From NCBI RefSeq assembly GCF_900115495.1, contig NZ_FOWR01000012.1, forward strand, positions 62,001-126,000: DNA of 64,000 nucleotides, written 5' to 3'. The position numbers were made by a program, and so were the translations under genes. The number at the start of each line of letters is the position of its first letter. Position 1 is the first letter of the stretch. Below the pieces are notes generated by a model. It was not told where the DNA came from and did no database searches. It saw only the letters and a list, made by a program, of their open reading frames with translations. This stretch comes from Enterovibrio norvegicus DSM 15893. GTDB lineage: Bacteria; Pseudomonadota; Gammaproteobacteria; Enterobacterales; Vibrionaceae. Of the stretch, positions 28,013-38,182 are shown piece after piece.

Positions 28013-28483
28013 TTACGCTTCTGCGCCGTCTGTCGCTTGTGTTTGGTTTTGCAGGTAGTTCATGAATAATGCGTCAAAGTTAACTGGCGCTAGGTTCAGT
28101 TGTGGGAACGTACCTTTAACCACTAGGCTAGAGATAGTCTCGCGCGCGTAAGGGAATAGGATGTTCGGGCAGAATGCACCTAGGCAATGCGCAAGTTGTG
28201 GCGCTTCCATACCGTCAATAGTGAAGATACCACCTTGTTGTACTTCACAAAGGAACGCACTTTCTTCTGCATTTTTAACAGTCACGGTCAGACGAAGAAC
28301 CACTTCGTAAACGCCTTCACCCAGCTCACGGCTTTGCGTGTCTAGGTCTAGGTTTACATCTGGATTCCATTCTTGCTGAAACACGTCAGGAGAGTTTGGC
28401 GCTTCAAAAGACACGTCTTTCAGGAAGATACGTTGAATCGCAAAGTTCTGTTGTGCTTGTTGGTTGTTCGCTGCTTCAGCCAT
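28013..28483 (-). CDS. secB: Protein-export chaperone SecB
   Basis: SecB is a cytoplasmic tetrameric chaperone that keeps precursor proteins unfolded and delivers them to SecA. The 156-residue protein has the conserved core [19 protein letters not shown] (about 17-35), [30 protein letters not shown] (about 96-112) and [20 protein letters not shown]. Length matches E. coli SecB. gpsA begins 26 bp downstream. In E. coli grxC precedes secB; here the rhodanese gene precedes it directly with no glutaredoxin. Confidence 0.98.
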   Translation of the reverse strand: MAEAANNQQAQQNFAIQRIFLKDVSFEAPNSPDVFQQEWNPDVNLDLDTQSRELGEGVYEVVLRLTVTVKNAEESAFLCEVQQGGIFTIDGMEAPQLAHCLGAFCPNILFPYARETISSLVVKGTFPQLNLAPVNFDALFMNYLQNQTQATDGAEA

Positions 28484-28539
28484 AGTGTTAAATCCTTGTT
28501 ATATAAAACAAATGCTTTCACGCATTACAAAATAATTCA

Positions 28540-28562
28540 GGCAGCCGAATAAGGCTGCCTGT
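28540..28562. terminator. Hairpin between the rhodanese gene and secB
   Basis: CAGGCAGCC-GAATAA-GGCTGCCTG is a strong stem; the minus-strand 3' flank (AATTATTTTG) is only partly U-rich. It may attenuate read-through from yibN into secB. Confidence 0.55.
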
Positions 28563-28585
28563 CGAATAGGTCACCCGGTAAACGG

Positions 28586-29026
28586 TTACTTTTTCTTTTT
28601 GTGTTTGATCAGTGGCAGATTCGCTTCATTCCACGACATCAAGCCATCTTTAAGAATGCTGACATTCTCGAACCCTGCTTTTACCAGCGCATTGGCGCTT
28701 TCTGCAGCGGTTTGACCAGACTTACATACCACGATGATTGGGTCAGACTTGTGTTTTTCAATCTCACCAAAGCTTTCTGCTTTAATGTCTTTCGCCAAAA
28801 CGTGAAGTGCGCCTGCAATATGACCTGCGCGATAATCATCACGGCTACGAATATCCACAAACACACCGTTCTGGCGGTTAACAAGGACTGTCGCATCATT
28901 TGGCGTCACGACGGCATAAGCGGCGGTTTTCTGTTTAACAACTGACACAATCAGCATGACAACCAGAGCCACCCACACAAGTGACAAAATCATTTCACTT
29001 TGAACAAATTCAATAAACTGCTGCAT
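28586..29026 (-). CDS. yibN: Membrane-anchored rhodanese-like protein (YibN)
   Basis: This 146-residue protein has one N-terminal membrane helix (about 10-30) and a single rhodanese domain (about 38-140). The active-site loop VVCKSGQTA carries the catalytic Cys (about 100), so sulfurtransferase activity is possible. The tail is very basic (KHKKKK). It occupies the yibN position next to secB and is divergent from gpmI, as in E. coli. The physiological sulfur acceptor is not known from sequence. Confidence 0.9.
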   Translation of the reverse strand: MQQFIEFVQSEMILSLVWVALVVMLIVSVVKQKTAAYAVVTPNDATVLVNRQNGVFVDIRSRDDYRAGHIAGALHVLAKDIKAESFGEIEKHKSDPIIVVCKSGQTAAESANALVKAGFENVSILKDGLMSWNEANLPLIKHKKKK

Positions 29027-29469
29027 AGCTCGCTTCTACATTTATGTCGGCAAAAAAATCGACCCCGAGTATAACCTCCCCCGTCCTCAAGTACAGCATG
29101 GGCTTGGATTTCCATGCCCTTGCTCACTTCTTATTAAAGCGAAAAACTTGAATTCCATCACATCCACCCTTACGTACGGATAAAGACATCAATATTGCTC
29201 ACCGACCACCTAAAACTGGACAACGAGCAATCGAAAGGCTGTTGACTTACTACAGTTTTTATTCGAGTGGCGAACAATAAGAGAAGGCATTAAAAAGTAA
29301 GCTTTTTCTTCAAGGACGCAAAGAGGCTACGTTAAACACTTGCCGTTACAAGATTTGTTAAAACGTTAGCAGAAAGATTTGCCTACTGATCGACCAGTAA
29401 AATGTAGTAAAGTTACGCTAATCGCTTTTTCTATTTTACACATTGAAATTGACATAAAGAGGACACCGT
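29027..29469. other. 443-bp divergent region between yibN and gpmI
   Basis: No protein gene is visible. It contains GCATGG...CCATGC (about 29096-29117) as a loose hairpin, TTGACT at about 29252, an AAAAAG/CTTTTT mini-hairpin near 29293, and TACTG-ATCGAC-CAGTA near 29384. It should hold both divergent promoters. None is strong enough to assign. Confidence 0.5.
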
Positions 29470-31008
29470 ATGTCTGCTAAGAAGCCTTTGGCACTCGTTA
29501 TTCTGGATGGATGGGGTTATCGCGAAGATAACAACGACAACGCCATTGCTAATGCAAAAACACCTGTACTTGATGGTTTGATGGCGGGCACCAGCACCCT
29601 GATCTCGGCATCAGGCATGGATGTTGGCCTGCCAGACGGTCAAATGGGTAACTCAGAAGTCGGCCACACCAACATTGGTGCAGGTCGTATCGTTTACCAA
29701 GACCTAACAAAAATCACCAAGTCTATTGCTGACGGTGAATTTTTTGACAACGCAGTGCTCACCAACGCTGTCGACAAAGCAGCGAAAGCTGGCAAAGCAG
29801 TGCATATCATGGGTCTGATGTCACCAGGCGGTGTTCACAGCCATGAAGACCATATTGCTGCAGCAGTAGAAATGGCGGTTCAGCGCGGCGCAGAAAACGT
29901 GTACTTACATTGCTTCCTCGATGGTCGTGATACGCCACCGCGTAGCGCACAAAACTCTTTGGTTCGTTTCGATGAGCTATTCGCGAAACTGGGCAAAGGC
30001 CGTACCGCGTCTATCGTTGGTCGTTACTATGCAATGGACCGCGATAACAACTGGGATCGCGTTGAAAAAGCGTACGACCTTCTTACTGAAGCAAAAGGCG
30101 ACTTCACTTATGCTTCCGCAGTTGAAGCACTTGAAGCCGCTTATGCGCGTGAAGAAAACGATGAATTCGTTAAAGCGTCTGAAATCCGTGCTGAAGGCCA
30201 ACCTGTTGCGTCTATCAACGACGGTGACAGCCTGATTTTCATGAACTTCCGTGCTGACCGAGCGCGTCAAATCGCACGTACGTTCCTGCCGATCTTTGAC
30301 GGTTTCGCCCGTTCAAAAGTGGCTGAGCTTGCAGACTTCGTGATGTTGACTGAATACGCAGCAGACATCGACGCGTCTTGCGCATATCCGTCAGACAACC
30401 TTGTGAATACGCTAGGTGAGTGGCTATCAAAAGAAGGCAAAACGCAGCTTCGTATTTCTGAAACAGAAAAATACGCGCACGTGACCTTCTTCTTCAATGG
30501 CGGTGCAGAAGACGCATTTGACGGCGAAGAGCGCTCACTGGTTGCCTCTCCTAAAGTGGCAACCTACGATCTTCAGCCAGAAATGAGTTCTGAAGAACTG
30601 ACCGACAAATTGGTCGAAGCCATCAAGAGCGGTAAGTTTGACCAAATCATCTGTAACTACCCGAACGGCGACATGGTTGGCCATACCGGTGTATACGATG
30701 CTGCGGTTAAAGCATGTGAAGCCGTTGATAGCTGCATCGGTCGCGTTGTTGAAGCCATCAAAGACGTTGACGGTCAATTGCTGATAACAGCTGACCACGG
30801 TAACGCAGAAATGATGATCGACCCAGAAACGGGTGGTATCCATACTGCACACACCAACCTTCCGGTACCTTTGATCTACGTAGGTAGCAAAGACCTGGAA
30901 TTGGCAGAAGGCGGTAAGCTGTCTGACTTAGCACCAACTATGCTTGCATTGACAGACACCTCAATCCCTTCAGACATGACTGGTAAGCCGCTGTTCAATC
31001 TGAAATAA
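29470..31008 (+). CDS. gpmI: 2,3-bisphosphoglycerate-independent phosphoglycerate mutase
   Basis: GpmI (GpmM) interconverts 3- and 2-phosphoglycerate with two Mn2+ ions. The 512-residue alkaline-phosphatase-fold enzyme has metal-binding VILDGWG (about 9-15), the phosphoserine nucleophile in [15 protein letters not shown] (Ser near 64), GRYYAMDRD, and the C-terminal TADHGNAE (about 441) and HTAHTN metal sites. AAAGAGGA precedes the ATG. envC follows after 8 bases, so gpmI-envC-yibQ form an operon, as in E. coli. Confidence 0.98.
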   Translation: MSAKKPLALVILDGWGYREDNNDNAIANAKTPVLDGLMAGTSTLISASGMDVGLPDGQMGNSEVGHTNIGAGRIVYQDLTKITKSIADGEFFDNAVLTNAVDKAAKAGKAVHIMGLMSPGGVHSHEDHIAAAVEMAVQRGAENVYLHCFLDGRDTPPRSAQNSLVRFDELFAKLGKGRTASIVGRYYAMDRDNNWDRVEKAYDLLTEAKGDFTYASAVEALEAAYAREENDEFVKASEIRAEGQPVASINDGDSLIFMNFRADRARQIARTFLPIFDGFARSKVAELADFVMLTEYAADIDASCAYPSDNLVNTLGEWLSKEGKTQLRISETEKYAHVTFFFNGGAEDAFDGEERSLVASPKVATYDLQPEMSSEELTDKLVEAIKSGKFDQIICNYPNGDMVGHTGVYDAAVKACEAVDSCIGRVVEAIKDVDGQLLITADHGNAEMMIDPETGGIHTAHTNLPVPLIYVGSKDLELAEGGKLSDLAPTMLALTDTSIPSDMTGKPLFNLK

Positions 31009-31016
31009 TCGTCTCC

Positions 31017-32180
31017 ATGCGGGAAATGATTAAGCGCTTCACCAACAAAACTCGCGCCAGTGCTCTTTGCACTGGCGTTTTTCTATGCCTGTTATTCAGC
31101 ACGGCTTCACGGGCTGATGAAGGGCAACTGTCTGGTGTGAATAATGAAATTTCCCGCCAACAGCAACAACTTAGTGCCAGCAGCAAAAAGCTCAACACCC
31201 TTCAAGCCGACCTAAAAAAACAAGAACAAGCCATCAGCTCGGTTGCCACGCAAATCCGTGCAGCGTCCTTAAAGCTTGAAACCATCGACGATGAAATTGC
31301 CACCCTCAATCAAGAAAGCCAACGACTGGAACAGCGTAAGCTAGGTCAGATGGAGCTGTTGAAAGAACTTTTAAACAGCCAATACCGTCAGGGTGAGCAC
31401 AGCCAACTCAATACCTTTTTAAGTGGCGAAGACAGCAACGACCTTGATCGTATGACCGTTTACGCTGAACGACTATCCAAAGCGCGTACCGATGCCATCA
31501 ATGAACTGGCCGCCACGGATACCGAACTTCAACTGAAGCGCCGCATGCTTGCCGAGCAAACGCAAAAGCAAACTGCGCTGCTCGATGCATTGAAAGCCGA
31601 TAAAGCGACGCTGGAAAAACAACAGCACGCTCAGAAGAAAACCGCCGGCGCGGTACAACGACAGATTCGTAACGATAAAAGCTATTTGTCGGAACTTCGT
31701 AACAACCAAAACCGCTTAAAAGCGGAAGTGGCGAAAGCCGCAGAACAAGCCCGAATTGCCGCCGAGCAGGCCAAAGTAAAAATGGATGGCTTAGGCCGCT
31801 ACAAAGGCAAATTGCACCGTCCTGTCAAAGGGAAAACACTGCACAGCTTTGGTAGTACGCAAACGGGCGAGCTTCGTTGGAATGGCATGGTCATCTCATC
31901 CAAAGAAGGCGCTGAAGTCAAAGCGGCACACGATGGCACTGTTGTTCTGTCTAACTGGCTTCGCGGCTATGGTTTGATGGTTGTCATCGACCACGGCAAA
32001 GGCGACATGAGTTTTTACGGGTATAACCAAGCCTTGTTGAAAAACGTCGGAGATACTGTAAAAGCCGGCGACCCTATCGCCCTCGTCGGAAACAGCGGCG
32101 GGCAGACTCAATCCGGCCTTTACTTTGAAATTCGGCGAAAAGGCAATGCCACCAACCCTAGCCCCTGGTTAGGCCGGTAA
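31017..32180 (+). CDS. envC: Murein hydrolase activator EnvC
   Basis: EnvC is a periplasmic divisome factor that activates the amidases AmiA/AmiB for daughter-cell separation. The 387-residue protein has a signal peptide (cleavage after about ...TASRA, residue 33), a long coiled coil (about 38-250) rich in Gln, Lys and Glu, and a C-terminal LytM domain (about 265-387). As in EnvC, metal-binding residues of true LytM peptidases are lost, so it acts as an activator. The ATG at 31017 has a weak ribosome site, fitting coupling to gpmI. Confidence 0.94.
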   Translation: MREMIKRFTNKTRASALCTGVFLCLLFSTASRADEGQLSGVNNEISRQQQQLSASSKKLNTLQADLKKQEQAISSVATQIRAASLKLETIDDEIATLNQESQRLEQRKLGQMELLKELLNSQYRQGEHSQLNTFLSGEDSNDLDRMTVYAERLSKARTDAINELAATDTELQLKRRMLAEQTQKQTALLDALKADKATLEKQQHAQKKTAGAVQRQIRNDKSYLSELRNNQNRLKAEVAKAAEQARIAAEQAKVKMDGLGRYKGKLHRPVKGKTLHSFGSTQTGELRWNGMVISSKEGAEVKAAHDGTVVLSNWLRGYGLMVVIDHGKGDMSFYGYNQALLKNVGDTVKAGDPIALVGNSGGQTQSGLYFEIRRKGNATNPSPWLGR

Positions 32181-32196
32181 GCCAAGAAGGTCGCAG

Positions 32197-32913
32197 ATGC
32201 AAAGGATTGTCACTGTCACCGCCCTACTCATACTGCTTCTCGCGCCGCCTGTCGTCGCCAAGCCTAAGCTCGCACTGATTATTGATGATCTCGGCTATGA
32301 TTTGATGCCACGAGACATCGCTAAGCTGCCACCTGAAATCAGCGTCTCTGTCATTCCTTTCACTGAATTCGATACCGCCGTTGCCCTAACAGCGCTCAAT
32401 CAACGCCGTGAGGTGTTGCTTCACCTCCCCATGCAAAGCCCACCAGGCTCACCCGCAGAGCCCAATGCGCTGACGCTTGAAATGAACAAAGAACAAATGC
32501 AAACCTCGGTTCGAGAAGCGCTCTATCGCGTACCCCACGCCGTGGCAGTGAACAACCATATGGGCAGCTTACTCACGCAACATCACGAGCCTATGCACTG
32601 GATCATGGAAGCGCTTCACGCCAAGGAACTCGGCTTTATTGATAGCCGTACCACGCCGAGCACGGTGGCGCAAAAAATTGCAAAGCAGCACGGATTAGCC
32701 AATAACCGCCGTCATGTTTTCCTCGATCATCTGCAAACAGAAGCTTTTATCCACCAACAGCTCGAGCTCGCGATTCAGCAAGCCAGCCGACGCGGCATCG
32801 CTGTCGTCATTGCTCACCCGTTTCCAATCACGCTTGATACGCTGCAAAAAGCACTGCCATCGTTGCAAGAGCGTGTCGATCTCGTGCCCATCTCTCAGGC
32901 CTTATCTCAGTAA
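32197..32913 (+). CDS. yibQ: Divergent polysaccharide deacetylase family protein YibQ
   Basis: This 238-residue protein has a signal peptide (residues 1-21, ending VVA) and a NodB-like fold of the DUF610 type: KLALIIDDLGYD (about 24-35), HLPMQSPPGSPAEP, NNHMGSLLTQ (about 122) and GFIDSRTTPSTVA. The Asp-Asp and His positions of deacetylases are partly kept, but the substrate is unknown. It is the third gene of gpmI-envC-yibQ (17-bp gap), so a role in cell-wall or envelope processing is a reasonable inference. Confidence 0.9.
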   Translation: MQRIVTVTALLILLLAPPVVAKPKLALIIDDLGYDLMPRDIAKLPPEISVSVIPFTEFDTAVALTALNQRREVLLHLPMQSPPGSPAEPNALTLEMNKEQMQTSVREALYRVPHAVAVNNHMGSLLTQHHEPMHWIMEALHAKELGFIDSRTTPSTVAQKIAKQHGLANNRRHVFLDHLQTEAFIHQQLELAIQQASRRGIAVVIAHPFPITLDTLQKALPSLQERVDLVPISQALSQ

Positions 32914-32921
32914 ACGGCCAT

Positions 32922-32946
32922 AAAAAAACCCGCCGAAGCGGGTTTA
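32922..32946. terminator. Terminator between yibQ and tdh
   Basis: AAACCCGC-CGAA-GCGGGTTT (32926-32945). Reading the minus strand it is followed by seven U's, so it mainly ends the kbl-tdh transcript and probably also yibQ. Confidence 0.88.
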
Positions 32947-32966
32947 ATCAAGCATTCAGGTTGGCA

Positions 32967-34007
32967 TTATTTCTGCCAATCAAGAATCACTTTGCCTGAC
33001 ATGCCAGAGCACATCTTGTCGAAGCCTTCTTGGAAGTCATCGACACTGTAGTGGTGTGTAATGATTGGGCTGAGATCCAAACCAGATTGGATCAAGCTTG
33101 CCATTTTGTACCACGTCTCAAACATTTCGCGGCCATAGATACCTTTGATCACCAAACCTTTGAAGATCACTTGGTTCCAATCGATACCCATGTCTGACGG
33201 TGGAATACCCAGAAGCGCAATACGACCACCGTGGTTCATGGTTTGCAGCATAGAGTTAAACGCTGACGGGTTACCTGACATTTCAAGACCCACGTCAAAG
33301 CCTTCTTTCATGCCTAGTTCAGCCATGACATCTTCAAGCTTCTCTTCCGCCACGTTAACCGCACGGGTCACACCCATCTTACGCGCAAGATCGAGGCGGT
33401 ATTCGTTCACATCGGTGATCACGACATAACGCGCACCTACGTGTTTCGCCACAGCCGCCGCCATGATACCAATCGGTCCTGCACCGGTGATCAGCACGTC
33501 TTCACCAACCAAATCAAACGACAGTGCGGTGTGAACCGCGTTGCCGAATGGGTCGAAGATTGACGCTAAATCATCTGAAATGTCTGCTGGGATTTTGAAT
33601 GCGTTGAACGCTGGGATCACCAAATATTCCGCAAATGCGCCTTCACGGTTCACACCCACACCTGTCGTGTTACGGCAAAGGTGCGTGCGACCAGCGCGAC
33701 AGTTGCGGCAGTGACCACACGTGATATGGCCTTCGCCAGATACACGGTCGCCCACGGTAAAACCGCGCACTTCCTGACCCATAGCAACCACTTCACCCAC
33801 GTATTCGTGACCAACAACCATTGGTACCGGAATGGTCTTTTGTGACCATTCGTCCCAGTTGTAGATGTGCACATCGGTGCCACAAATCGCGGTTTTACGG
33901 ATTTTGATCAGAAGATCGTTATGGCCCACTTCTGGAAGCTCAACCTCGGTCATCCAAATGCCAGGTTCCGCTTTCAGTTTTGCCAGCGCTTTCATTTTGT
34001 TCGTCAT
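32967..34007 (-). CDS. tdh: L-threonine 3-dehydrogenase
   Basis: Tdh oxidises L-threonine to 2-amino-3-oxobutyrate with NAD+. This zinc-dependent medium-chain dehydrogenase has the catalytic zinc Cys in [26 protein letters not shown], the structural-zinc cysteines in [15 protein letters not shown], and the Rossmann stretch [16 protein letters not shown] chose the ATG at 34007 ([18 protein letters not shown] upstream); E. coli Tdh begins at the MKAL four residues later. It is preceded by kbl with a 7-base gap, and the two act in sequence to give glycine and acetyl-CoA. Confidence 0.97.
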   Translation of the reverse strand: MTNKMKALAKLKAEPGIWMTEVELPEVGHNDLLIKIRKTAICGTDVHIYNWDEWSQKTIPVPMVVGHEYVGEVVAMGQEVRGFTVGDRVSGEGHITCGHCRNCRAGRTHLCRNTTGVGVNREGAFAEYLVIPAFNAFKIPADISDDLASIFDPFGNAVHTALSFDLVGEDVLITGAGPIGIMAAAVAKHVGARYVVITDVNEYRLDLARKMGVTRAVNVAEEKLEDVMAELGMKEGFDVGLEMSGNPSAFNSMLQTMNHGGRIALLGIPPSDMGIDWNQVIFKGLVIKGIYGREMFETWYKMASLIQSGLDLSPIITHHYSVDDFQEGFDKMCSGMSGKVILDWQK

Positions 34008-34014
34008 TGACTGC

Positions 34015-35211
34015 TTATCCAATCAAGCCCATGTCTTTACCCACTTTGATAAAGGCATCGATGGCTTTGTCTAATTGCTCGCGGCTATGTGCAGCCGACA
34101 TTTGTGTACGAATACGTGCTTGGCCTTTTGGTACCACAGGGAATGAGAACCCAACCACGTAGATACCTTCTTTCATCATGCGTTCTGCAAACTCAGCACC
34201 GACTTTCGCATCGCCAAGCATCACAGGGATGATCGCGTGATCTGCACCAGAAAGCGTAAAGCCCGCTTCGCTCATGCGCGCGCGGAAATGGCTCGCGTTA
34301 TCCCAAAGTTGGGTACGCAGATGGCCGCTTTCTTCCAGTAGGTCAATCACGCGAATAGACGCAGAGACGATCGCTGGAGCGAGAGAATTCGAGAACAAGT
34401 AAGGGCGTGAACGCTGGCGCAGCCAATCGATCACTTCTTTCTTACCCGAGGTGTAACCGCCTGACGCACCGCCCATGGCTTTGCCTAGCGTGCCAGTGAT
34501 GATGTCGATACGATCAATTACGTCATGGTGCTCGTGCGTACCACGGCCATTCGCGCCCATGAAACCCACGGCGTGAGAGTCATCCACCATCACCAATGCG
34601 CCGTATTTGTCAGCCAAATCGCAAATCGCTGGCAGGTTCGCCACAACGCCGTCCATGGAGAACACACCGTCAGTCACGATAAGCGTGTTGCGTGCGCCCG
34701 CTTCCTTCGCCGCAATCAGTTGCTTCTCAAGCTCTTCCATGTTGTTGTTCGAATAGCGGAAACGCATCGCTTTACAAAGGCGCACACCATCGATGATTGA
34801 TGCGTGGTTTAGTGCATCAGAAATGATGGCATCTTCCGCACCTAAAATGGTCTCAAACAAACCGGTGTTCGCATCAAAGCAAGAGGTGTAAAGAATGGTG
34901 TCTTCCATACCAAGGAATGTAGAAAGTTTTTCCTCAAGCTCTTTGTGTGCATCTTGCGTACCGCAGATGAAACGCACAGATGCCATACCAAAGCCATGCT
35001 CGTCCATGCCCTTTTGCGCGGCTTCAATCAGTACAGGGTGATTCGCCAAACCTAAGTAGTTATTGGCACAGAAGTTCAGCACTTCATCACCTGATGTCAC
35101 GGCAATTTTGGCTTGCTGTGCGGTGGTGATAACACGTTCATCTTTGTAAAGGCCTTCAGCTTTCACTTCTTCAAGCTGCTGACGAATTTGCTGGTAAAAA
35201 GCGGCAGTCAT
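34015..35211 (-). CDS. kbl: 2-amino-3-ketobutyrate CoA ligase (glycine C-acetyltransferase)
   Basis: Kbl cleaves 2-amino-3-oxobutyrate with CoA to glycine and acetyl-CoA, completing threonine breakdown with Tdh. The 398-residue PLP enzyme (alpha-oxoamine synthase family, same length as E. coli) has [14 protein letters not shown] (about 47-60), the [14 protein letters not shown]-binding Asp, and the Schiff-base Lys in [16 protein letters not shown] (about 243). I chose the ATG at 35211 ([11 protein letters not shown]), with GGAGTG upstream; the longer frame has no homology. It is the first gene of kbl-tdh. Confidence 0.97.
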   Translation of the reverse strand: MTAAFYQQIRQQLEEVKAEGLYKDERVITTAQQAKIAVTSGDEVLNFCANNYLGLANHPVLIEAAQKGMDEHGFGMASVRFICGTQDAHKELEEKLSTFLGMEDTILYTSCFDANTGLFETILGAEDAIISDALNHASIIDGVRLCKAMRFRYSNNNMEELEKQLIAAKEAGARNTLIVTDGVFSMDGVVANLPAICDLADKYGALVMVDDSHAVGFMGANGRGTHEHHDVIDRIDIITGTLGKAMGGASGGYTSGKKEVIDWLRQRSRPYLFSNSLAPAIVSASIRVIDLLEESGHLRTQLWDNASHFRARMSEAGFTLSGADHAIIPVMLGDAKVGAEFAERMMKEGIYVVGFSFPVVPKGQARIRTQMSAAHSREQLDKAIDAFIKVGKDMGLIG

Positions 35212-35389
35212 CGCACACTCCATCATGGAAACAGGAACAAGGGATTCACGCCCACCATCACCCCCTAAAGGACAGTGATACGCAGGCATGCGGTAAGTTT
35301 ACGCCACCCATCAGATTTACGCGGCGTCGTGATTGTCATACCTTCTAGAAGTAAAAGCATCTAGTGAATGATATTTAATCAGTATGACC

Positions 35390-35409
35390 TATCAGCAAGG
35401 AGGCTGATA
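35390..35409. repeat. Hairpin in the kbl upstream region
   Basis: TATCAGC-AAGGAG-GCTGATA is a 7-bp inverted repeat in the 253-bp gap between the TetR gene and kbl. It could be an operator for the adjacent regulator or a weak terminator. It has no clear U-tract on the minus strand. Confidence 0.4.
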
Positions 35410-35464
35410 ATAGTTTTCTAAGGAAGGGTAAGTCTATCGAATTAGCACATCTTGTTGCAGTAGA

Positions 35465-36112
35465 TCACGCAAGTGTATTGGCCATTTGCTGATGATAATG
35501 TTCAATGATTTCTGCCACCACAGCTTGCCCTTTGTCGGTCGACATCGGCAGCACCATGCTCAGTATCTGAAGAACACCTTGGTAAATGACGGTCGGCGTG
35601 ATTTTAGCCTGTGGCGCTTGTGCGCTTTGATAGAAAATCCAGCTTGAGGCAACCAATTTGAGGTTATCGCACAAGGATTCAATGCCGTCATCGTCCATAT
35701 CCAGCCAACCCGTGGCACGAAATTGCGTCAATGTGACGACGAGATTGGCTTTTAGTGCCTGCTGCGCGGTAAGGTATTTGTCTTGTAATACCGCATCTCG
35801 GCGCAAGATATCGGGCAAATTGGCGTAGAAGAATCGATAGCGCCACATCAACTGAAACGTCGCGTCTAAATACGCAAGTAGACGCTGTTGATCGGTATCT
35901 ACCGAAGTTTCTGGCTGAAATGACGTGGTGAGATCGAGGGCGTATTGATCGAAAATACTGTGTATAATCTCTTCCTTATTACGGAAGTGGTAATACAAGT
36001 TCCCCGGGCTTATACCGAGATCCGCTGCAATGTGATTGGTGGTGACATTGGGTTCACCCTGTTCGTTGAACAGCGCCAGTGCAGAATGAATAATGCGATC
36101 ACGGGTTTTCAT
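35465..36112 (-). CDS. TetR-family transcriptional regulator, target unknown
   Basis: The 215-residue protein has a TetR N-terminal helix-turn-helix: [12 protein letters not shown], then [20 protein letters not shown] (about 25-44), with the typical FRNKEEII helix. The C-terminal ligand domain (about 60-215) is helical and not specific to a family I can name. I chose the ATG at 36112 (MKTRDRII); a frame from 36151 adds 13 unmatched residues. It lies between kbl and hldD, divergent from hldD with a 104-bp gap. It might control hldD, kbl-tdh or itself; nothing in the sequence decides this. Confidence 0.82.
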   Translation of the reverse strand: MKTRDRIIHSALALFNEQGEPNVTTNHIAADLGISPGNLYYHFRNKEEIIHSIFDQYALDLTTSFQPETSVDTDQQRLLAYLDATFQLMWRYRFFYANLPDILRRDAVLQDKYLTAQQALKANLVVTLTQFRATGWLDMDDDGIESLCDNLKLVASSWIFYQSAQAPQAKITPTVIYQGVLQILSMVLPMSTDKGQAVVAEIIEHYHQQMANTLA

Positions 36113-36216
36113 GGTTAAACTGCTATCCTCAAGCCCAGAGCGGAAACACAAATATTACCATAGCCATCACAGTCGTGATGGCGAAGTCTTCTCATTGTCA
36201 GAATTTAGGTAAAAGT

Positions 36217-37161
36217 ATGATTATAGTGACTGGCGGCGCTGGCATGATCGGCAGCAACATTGTTAAAGCCCTGAACGAACAAGGCATCAACGACATCCTT
36301 GTGGTTGATAACCTAAAAGACGGTACCAAGTTCGTTAACCTGGTCGATCTAGACATCACTGATTACATGGACAAAGAAGACTTTATCACCCAAATCATGG
36401 CGGGTGATGACTTTGGCCCAATCGAAGCCATTTTCCACGAAGGTGCATGCTCGGCAACCACAGAGTGGGACGGCAAGTACATGATGCTCAACAACTACGA
36501 GTATTCAAAAGAGCTACTTCATTTCTGTCTTGAGCGTGAAATTCCGTTCTTGTACGCCTCTTCTGCTGCAACCTACGGTGGCCGCGACCATGACTTTATC
36601 GAAGAGAAACCGTACGAAGGTGCACTGAACGTTTACGGTTACTCGAAGCAACAGTTCGACAACTATGTTCGCCGTATTTGGGCAGACGCAGAAGCACACG
36701 GCGAAACGCTGTCTCAAATCACGGGTTTCCGCTACTTCAACGTTTACGGCCCACGTGAAAACCACAAAGGTAGCATGGCGTCAGTGGCATTCCACCTGAA
36801 CAACCAAATTAAAGAAGGCCAAAACCCGAAACTGTTCGAAGGCAGCAACACCTTCAAACGTGATTTCGTGTACGTTGGTGACGTGTGCAAGATGAACCTT
36901 TGGTTCCTTGAAAACGGCGTGTCTGGCATCTTTAACTGTGGCACTGGTCGCGCAGAACCTTTCCGCGCCGTAGCCGAAGCGGTTATCGCTTACCATAACC
37001 AAGGGGAAGTGGAAGAGATTCCATTCCCAGACCACCTAAAAGGCCGCTACCAAGCCTTCACCCAAGCCGACCTCACCAAGGTGCGCGCCGCGGGCTACAG
37101 CGAAAAGTTCAAAACCGTCGCTGAAGGTGTTGCTGAGTATATGGCAGTCCTGAATAAATAA
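36217..37161 (+). CDS. hldD: ADP-L-glycero-D-manno-heptose-6-epimerase HldD
   Basis: HldD (RfaD) converts ADP-D,D-heptose to ADP-L,D-heptose, the donor for the inner LPS core. The 314-residue short-chain dehydrogenase has [19 protein letters not shown] (Rossmann, residues 1-19), the active-site [14 protein letters not shown] (Tyr/Lys near 140), and [21 protein letters not shown] chose the ATG at 36217, giving the standard N-terminus at the nucleotide-binding strand. It opens the LPS-core locus, but a terminator separates it from the next gene. Confidence 0.97.
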   Translation: MIIVTGGAGMIGSNIVKALNEQGINDILVVDNLKDGTKFVNLVDLDITDYMDKEDFITQIMAGDDFGPIEAIFHEGACSATTEWDGKYMMLNNYEYSKELLHFCLEREIPFLYASSAATYGGRDHDFIEEKPYEGALNVYGYSKQQFDNYVRRIWADAEAHGETLSQITGFRYFNVYGPRENHKGSMASVAFHLNNQIKEGQNPKLFEGSNTFKRDFVYVGDVCKMNLWFLENGVSGIFNCGTGRAEPFRAVAEAVIAYHNQGEVEEIPFPDHLKGRYQAFTQADLTKVRAAGYSEKFKTVAEGVAEYMAVLNK

Positions 37162-37170
37162 TTGGCTGGA

Positions 37171-37197
37171 AAAGCGAGCCTAGGCTCGCTTTTTTGT
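37171..37197 (+). terminator. Terminator of hldD
   Basis: AAAGCGAGCC-TA-GGCTCGCTTT, then TTTGTTT. The innermost pairs cannot close, so the effective loop is CCTAGG. A strong U-tract follows. Confidence 0.9.
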
Positions 37198-37227
37198 TTA
37201 AATCTGATTTATCTGTAGTCCGACTCT

Positions 37228-38169
37228 ATGAGCCAAGAATCCAACAACACCTCTTATTTGCCAACATTTGAATGGGCATTCCTACACCCTCGTTACTGGG
37301 GTACTTGGTTAGGGATGTTCCTTGTCGCCATCCTCGCGTTTGTCCCTTTCCGTCTGCGTGATAAATTCGCTGAGTTTCTCGCTAAACGATTGGTTAAAAT
37401 GAACAACCGCGCGAAAAAGCGTGCCGTCGTCAACCTTCAAGAATGTTTTCCTGAGAAAACAGAAGAAGAGCGTTTCGCTATTCTTCAACAAAGTTATATT
37501 AATGCAGGATGCGTGATGCTTGGCTTTGCTACCATCATGATGCGCAGCAAACGCTACTTAGAAAAACGTACGCTGTTTCGCAACGAAGAGATCCTCACGG
37601 AACTCGTTGAAAATGGGGAGAAGGTCATTTTACTCGTGCCTCATAGCTGGGCGATTGACTACCCTGCCGTGCAACTTGCATCGCGTGGCCTACCTGTTGC
37701 CGCCATGGTGAAAAAACAAAAAAACCGTGTGGTCGACTGGCTGATGAACGTTCAACGTTTAAAATATGGCGGTCGTACGCACGAGCGCGCTGATGGCGTG
37801 AAACCATTCATCAAATCCGTACGTGAAGGTTTTCTCGGCTATTACTTGCCAGATGAAGACCACGGTCCTGAATACAGTGTGTTCGTGCCACTTTTCGGTA
37901 CGCAAAAAGCCACGCTCTCTGGCCTCGGTAAACTGGCAAAACTCAGCCGAGCGAAAATCGTCCCGTTAATGCCTGTGTACAACCGCGAAACCGGTAACTT
38001 TGAAGTTATCGTGCAACCGCCACTTGCACCGTTCCCTACAGGTAGCGAAGAAGCTGACGCGCGCATGATGAATGAACGCATTGAACAATTTTTAGAATCT
38101 GACCCCGGCCAGTATATGTGGATCATGAATCTGCTTAGATCACGACCGGATGGTAGTCAGTTGTATTAA
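37228..38169 (+). CDS. lpxM: Late lipid A acyltransferase (LpxM/LpxN type)
   Basis: This enzyme adds a secondary acyl chain to Kdo2-lipid A at the inner membrane, using acyl-ACP. The 313-residue protein has an N-terminal membrane helix (about 25-43), the LPLAT catalytic HxxxxD motif as HSWAID (139-144), LPDEDHGPEYSVFVPLFG (about 211-228) and a QYMWIMNLLRSRP C-terminus typical of LpxM. In vibrios the corresponding enzyme (LpxN) adds a hydroxylated chain, so acyl choice is uncertain. The next gene starts 13 bases after its stop. Confidence 0.88.
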   Translation: MSQESNNTSYLPTFEWAFLHPRYWGTWLGMFLVAILAFVPFRLRDKFAEFLAKRLVKMNNRAKKRAVVNLQECFPEKTEEERFAILQQSYINAGCVMLGFATIMMRSKRYLEKRTLFRNEEILTELVENGEKVILLVPHSWAIDYPAVQLASRGLPVAAMVKKQKNRVVDWLMNVQRLKYGGRTHERADGVKPFIKSVREGFLGYYLPDEDHGPEYSVFVPLFGTQKATLSGLGKLAKLSRAKIVPLMPVYNRETGNFEVIVQPPLAPFPTGSEEADARMMNERIEQFLESDPGQYMWIMNLLRSRPDGSQLY

Positions 38170-38182
38170 GAGGTCACTAATC

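Noticed and set aside
37162-38182. Search for an ops/JUMPstart element (GGCGGTAG) at the start of the LPS core locus
   Set aside because: No matching sequence was seen there or in other intergenic gaps of the locus, so RfaH control is not supported.
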